Part shown: positions 50,879-53,171 of the stretch, one piece after another
How positions within the stretch are numbered: position 1 is the stretch's first letter
Layout of the letters: each line of letters begins with the position of its first letter
Assembly (NCBI GenBank): GCA_012729765.1
Contig: JAAYCM010000099.1
Span: 1 to 53,171, forward strand
Length of the DNA: 53,171 nt
Source of the DNA: Chloroflexota bacterium
GTDB taxonomy: Bacteria; Chloroflexota; Anaerolineae; Aggregatilineales; Aggregatilineaceae
Reading direction: 5' to 3'
Notes under the pieces: model-generated
Told to the model about the DNA's origin: nothing
The model's database searches: none
Seen by the model: the letters and a program-made list of their open reading frames with translations, nothing else
Translations under genes and position numbers: made by a program

Positions 50879-50912
50879 GCTGGGTAGGGCCGCAACCCTT
50901 ACCCTTTTTGTT
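50879..50912 (+). repeat. second copy of the post-uvrA terminator sequence
   Basis: CGCTGGGTAGGGCCGCAACC and the T-run are nearly identical to 50496-50530, with one T for C in the right arm. Further right GCAAACC (50973-50979) and GGTTTGC (50985-50991) make a small perfect hairpin. Confidence 0.65.
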
Positions 50913-51088
50913 TCCCCCTTCCTACTACCGGCCCGCCCCACGCGGTGGGCAATCGTCAGCTTGGCAGGCTAGGCAAACCCTGCCGGTTTGCGCGAAAATA
51001 GTGTATGATGAGGCGCGCGCCGTTCGGCGTGTGGAACTGCTTGCCGGGCCTGCGAGTCCGGCTGTCTGCCGCAAGGAGTGTGTCGCGG

Positions 51089-51511
51089 ATGAAACGGAAA
51101 TCACCCTTACTGCTGCTCGTCCTGGTGCTGATCAGCCTGTCCGCCTGCGGATCGGAAGCGGTCAGCGAGGCGTATACCGCCGCCGGCGACGGCACCCGGC
51201 CCAATGAGCTGAGCCGCACCTCGACCTTTCTCACCGACGACGACCTGAATGTTGTCATCAAGCTCGGCTCTCACAACCGCACCCTGCCCGTGCGCGCCGA
51301 GTTCATCGCCCCCGACGGCTCGCGCTATGCCACCGATCCGCTCGATGCCGATCCGACGGTGGGCGAAATCGTGCTGGGGCTGGACTGGGAAGCGCAGGGT
51401 ACGACCGCCTGGCCGACCGGCGAGTGGCAGGTTGATGTGTATGTTGAGGACGAGCGAGCCGAGCAGTTGACCTTCCAGGTTCAGGCGGCGCAACCGCCCG
51501 CCGAGGGCTAG
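51089..51511 (+). CDS. lipoprotein with the AAGDG/LGLDWE domain
   Basis: A 140-residue lipoprotein. The leader MKRKSPLLLLVLVLISLSAC ends in a lipobox (Cys20). The mature part is one beta domain: AAGDGTRPNELSRTSTFLTD, DDLNVVIKL, FIAPDG, LGLDWEAQGTTAW and GEWQVDVYVEDE. It matches the C-terminal domain of the large secreted protein at 14373 block for block, so it is a shared module. A short Pro tail ends it. AGGAG lies nine bases ahead of the ATG. Its function is not known. Confidence 0.78.
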   Translation: MKRKSPLLLLVLVLISLSACGSEAVSEAYTAAGDGTRPNELSRTSTFLTDDDLNVVIKLGSHNRTLPVRAEFIAPDGSRYATDPLDADPTVGEIVLGLDWEAQGTTAWPTGEWQVDVYVEDERAEQLTFQVQAAQPPAEG

Positions 51512-51556
51512 CCGATGTGCATTATTCCACGCCAGATTCATGTGAAAAAGCTACTA

Positions 51557-51584
51557 TTCAGTCGATCGGACTCCGGTGTATACT
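51557..51584 (+). promoter_or_regulatory. putative gdhA promoter
   Basis: TATACT at 51579-51584, with a weak TTCAGT 16 bp upstream. The leader would be about 80 bases. Confidence 0.45.
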
Positions 51585-51671
51585 GAGCATAAGTTAATTA
51601 ATGCCGCTTTCGTCCTTTGTCAATCTAAAGCCTATTGATCTGTCCTGAGAGTACGAGGAGAATTCCGACTT

Positions 51672-52949
51672 ATGGCTGTTCAGGCACAAGCAACCGAGCA
51701 CATCAATCCCTACGAGGTTGCCCTTCGTCAGTATGATCGTGCAGTTGCCTACTTAGATTTACCCGCTGGCATCAAAACCTTCCTGCGCTACCCCAAACGT
51801 GAATTGTCGGTGAACTTCCCGGTCCGCATGGACAACGGTGATATTCGCATGTTCTCCGGCTACCGCGTACACCATAACACCGTGCTCGGCCCCAGCAAGG
51901 GCGGCATCCGCTACGCGCCCAGAGTCGATATCGACGAAGTGCGCGCGCTGGCGATGTGGATGACCTGGAAATGCGCGCTCGTCAACCTGCCCTACGGCGG
52001 CGCGAAGGGTGGCGTGGTCTGCGACCCGTACACCATGAGTCAGAACGAGCTGGAACGCCTCACCCGCCGCTATGCGACCGAGATCATCCTGTTCATCAGC
52101 CCGCATGGCGACATCCCGGCCCCCGACATGGGCACTAACGCCCAGACGATGGCCTGGATCATGGATACCTACAGCATGACCGTCGGCTATTCCGTCCCGG
52201 CGATCGTCACCGGCAAACCGATCAATGTCGGCGGCAGCCAGGGCCGCACCGAAGCGACCGGGCGCGGCGTGATCATCTGCATGGACGAGGCGCTGCGTCG
52301 GGGCGGGCACACCAATCCCAGCGAGATCCGCGTTGCGATCCAGGGCTTCGGCAATGTCGGCACCTACGCCGCCAAGCACGCCTATGACCTCGGCTACAAG
52401 ATCATCGCCATCAGCGACGTTACCGGCGGCTACTATAACGGCAAGGGCCTCGATATCGATGACGTGATGGCCTACACCCGCACCAGCCAGCATCATCAGC
52501 TTGCCGGCTATCCCAACGCCGACCCGATCAGCAACGAAGAGCTGCTCGCGCTGGAATGCGACGTGTTGGCCCCGTGCGCGCTCGAAAATCAGCTCACCGG
52601 AGACAACGCCGCCAATATCAAGGCGTTCCTGGTCGTGGAAGGCGCCAACGGCCCGACCACCCCCGAAGCCGACGATATCCTGTTCTCCAAGGGCGTCGAG
52701 ATCATCCCCGACATCCTGGCGAACGCGGGCGGCGTGACCGTCTCCTACTTCGAGTGGGTCCAGGGCTTGCAGTCGTTCTTCTGGGATGTCGAAGAGGTGA
52801 ATCGCCAGCTGCGCCGCGTGCTGATCAGGGCCTACGACGACGTGGTCCAGACGCGCGACCAGTACGAGGTCGATATGCGCACCGCCGCGCAGATCACGGC
52901 GATCAAGCGCGTGGGCGACGCGACCCGCACGCGCGGCATCTATCCGTAA
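51672..52949 (+). CDS. gdhA: glutamate dehydrogenase (Glu/Leu/Phe/Val family)
   Basis: A 425-residue enzyme interconverting glutamate and 2-oxoglutarate plus ammonia. The active-site Lys112 lies in LPYGGAKGGVVCDP, and Lys100 is nearby; the substrate entry VLGPSKGGIRYAP is intact. The dinucleotide fold reads QGFGNVGTYAAKHAYDLGYK. The length fits the hexameric, usually NAD-linked class; the cofactor is not certain. GAGGAGAA precedes the ATG. It stands alone, downstream of an AT-rich leader. Confidence 0.93.
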   Translation: MAVQAQATEHINPYEVALRQYDRAVAYLDLPAGIKTFLRYPKRELSVNFPVRMDNGDIRMFSGYRVHHNTVLGPSKGGIRYAPRVDIDEVRALAMWMTWKCALVNLPYGGAKGGVVCDPYTMSQNELERLTRRYATEIILFISPHGDIPAPDMGTNAQTMAWIMDTYSMTVGYSVPAIVTGKPINVGGSQGRTEATGRGVIICMDEALRRGGHTNPSEIRVAIQGFGNVGTYAAKHAYDLGYKIIAISDVTGGYYNGKGLDIDDVMAYTRTSQHHQLAGYPNADPISNEELLALECDVLAPCALENQLTGDNAANIKAFLVVEGANGPTTPEADDILFSKGVEIIPDILANAGGVTVSYFEWVQGLQSFFWDVEEVNRQLRRVLIRAYDDVVQTRDQYEVDMRTAAQITAIKRVGDATRTRGIYP

Positions 52950-53012
52950 ACCGGAACTCTAAGACAAACTCGGGGCCAGCGCACCACTACGGCTCCGACA
53001 TAGTCTTACTTT

Positions 53013-53043
53013 GTGGGGGCAAGCGCAGGTGGCTTGCCCCCAC
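53013..53043 (+). terminator. hairpin after gdhA
   Basis: GTGGGGGCAAGC and GCTTGCCCCCAC form a perfect 12-bp stem with a 7-base loop, 63 bp past the stop. It lacks a T-run, so its role as terminator is only probable. Confidence 0.55.
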
Positions 53044-53114
53044 CGCATGCTGTAGGGTCCTCCAACCCTGGGAGTTCAAAATGTCAACTTCAAGCCGCAA
53101 ACAACTGAATGGGG

Positions 53115-53171
53115 TAGTGGTGAGATTTTGACTGAAGCCTGTTTGCCCTCCATCCTAAATCCTTCCCCCAA
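53115..53171 (+). repeat. family B MITE-like element cut by the window edge
   Basis: It begins TAGTGGTGAGATTTTGACTG, then the CTCCATCCTAAATCCTTCCC core. The remaining two thirds lie outside the window. Confidence 0.75.

Overview
The window is 53 kb of GC-rich bacterial chromosome. It most resembles a member of Chloroflexota, probably class Anaerolineae. This is an inference from gene content: a MurF-alanine racemase fusion, split glycine decarboxylase subunits under a tandem glycine riboswitch, many secreted proteins with Pro/Thr or Ala/Thr/Glu linkers, and DUF4397, DUF3048, DUF554 and DUF362 proteins. I call 42 protein genes and no rRNA or tRNA gene. There is no plasmid, prophage or conventional transposase gene. 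Everything was read by eye, so family names rest on motifs and not on searches.

Layout. Positions 1-12.1 kb are nearly all minus strand: two LppX/LolA-like secreted proteins, a BtuF-type binding protein, a tandem SH3 protein, a PstS-like lipoprotein with uppP, tgt, and the glycine cleavage genes gcvH-gcvPA-gcvPB behind a tandem glycine riboswitch and terminator. From 12.3 to 18.4 kb come a FabG-type reductase, a DUF6273 protein, a large secreted protein and the murF-alr fusion. From 18.6 to 25.6 kb are a small winged-helix protein, a BmrR-like MerR regulator facing an EamA exporter, an epimerase, an Imm-5-like protein, a methyltransferase and a DM13 protein. At 26 kb a SAM-I riboswitch with a clear terminator/antiterminator precedes a small Cys-rich protein of unknown function. 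From 26.7 to 35.4 kb are DUF362, DUF4397, DUF3048 and DUF554 proteins, a lipoprotein, a STAS-like protein and a GT39-type glycosyltransferase. From 35.6 to 42.1 kb are cutA, a PIG-L deacetylase, two unknown genes and an 1185-residue DUF4062-NB-ARC-TPR STAND protein. The rest holds ppc, an M28 peptidase, a small basic protein, uvrA with a LexA-type box, a lipoprotein and a glutamate dehydrogenase.

Most spacers carry a dispersed GC-rich palindromic element. Complete copies are about 177 bp and start and end at TA. Two kinds of terminal inverted repeat flank one shared core, so they look like two MITE subfamilies. In two genes the first bases of the element supply the TAG stop codon.

Genes that can be linked functionally: gcvH, gcvPA and gcvPB form one glycine-controlled operon lacking gcvT; uppP, murF-alr and the GT39 protein serve the cell envelope; ppc, gdhA and gcv connect central carbon and nitrogen metabolism; uvrA is probably SOS controlled. 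Three points deserve most attention: the alanine racemase half of the fusion has Arg where the catalytic Tyr is expected, the STAND protein's sensor is an array of almost identical 120-bp repeats, and the SAM riboswitch controls a gene of unknown function.
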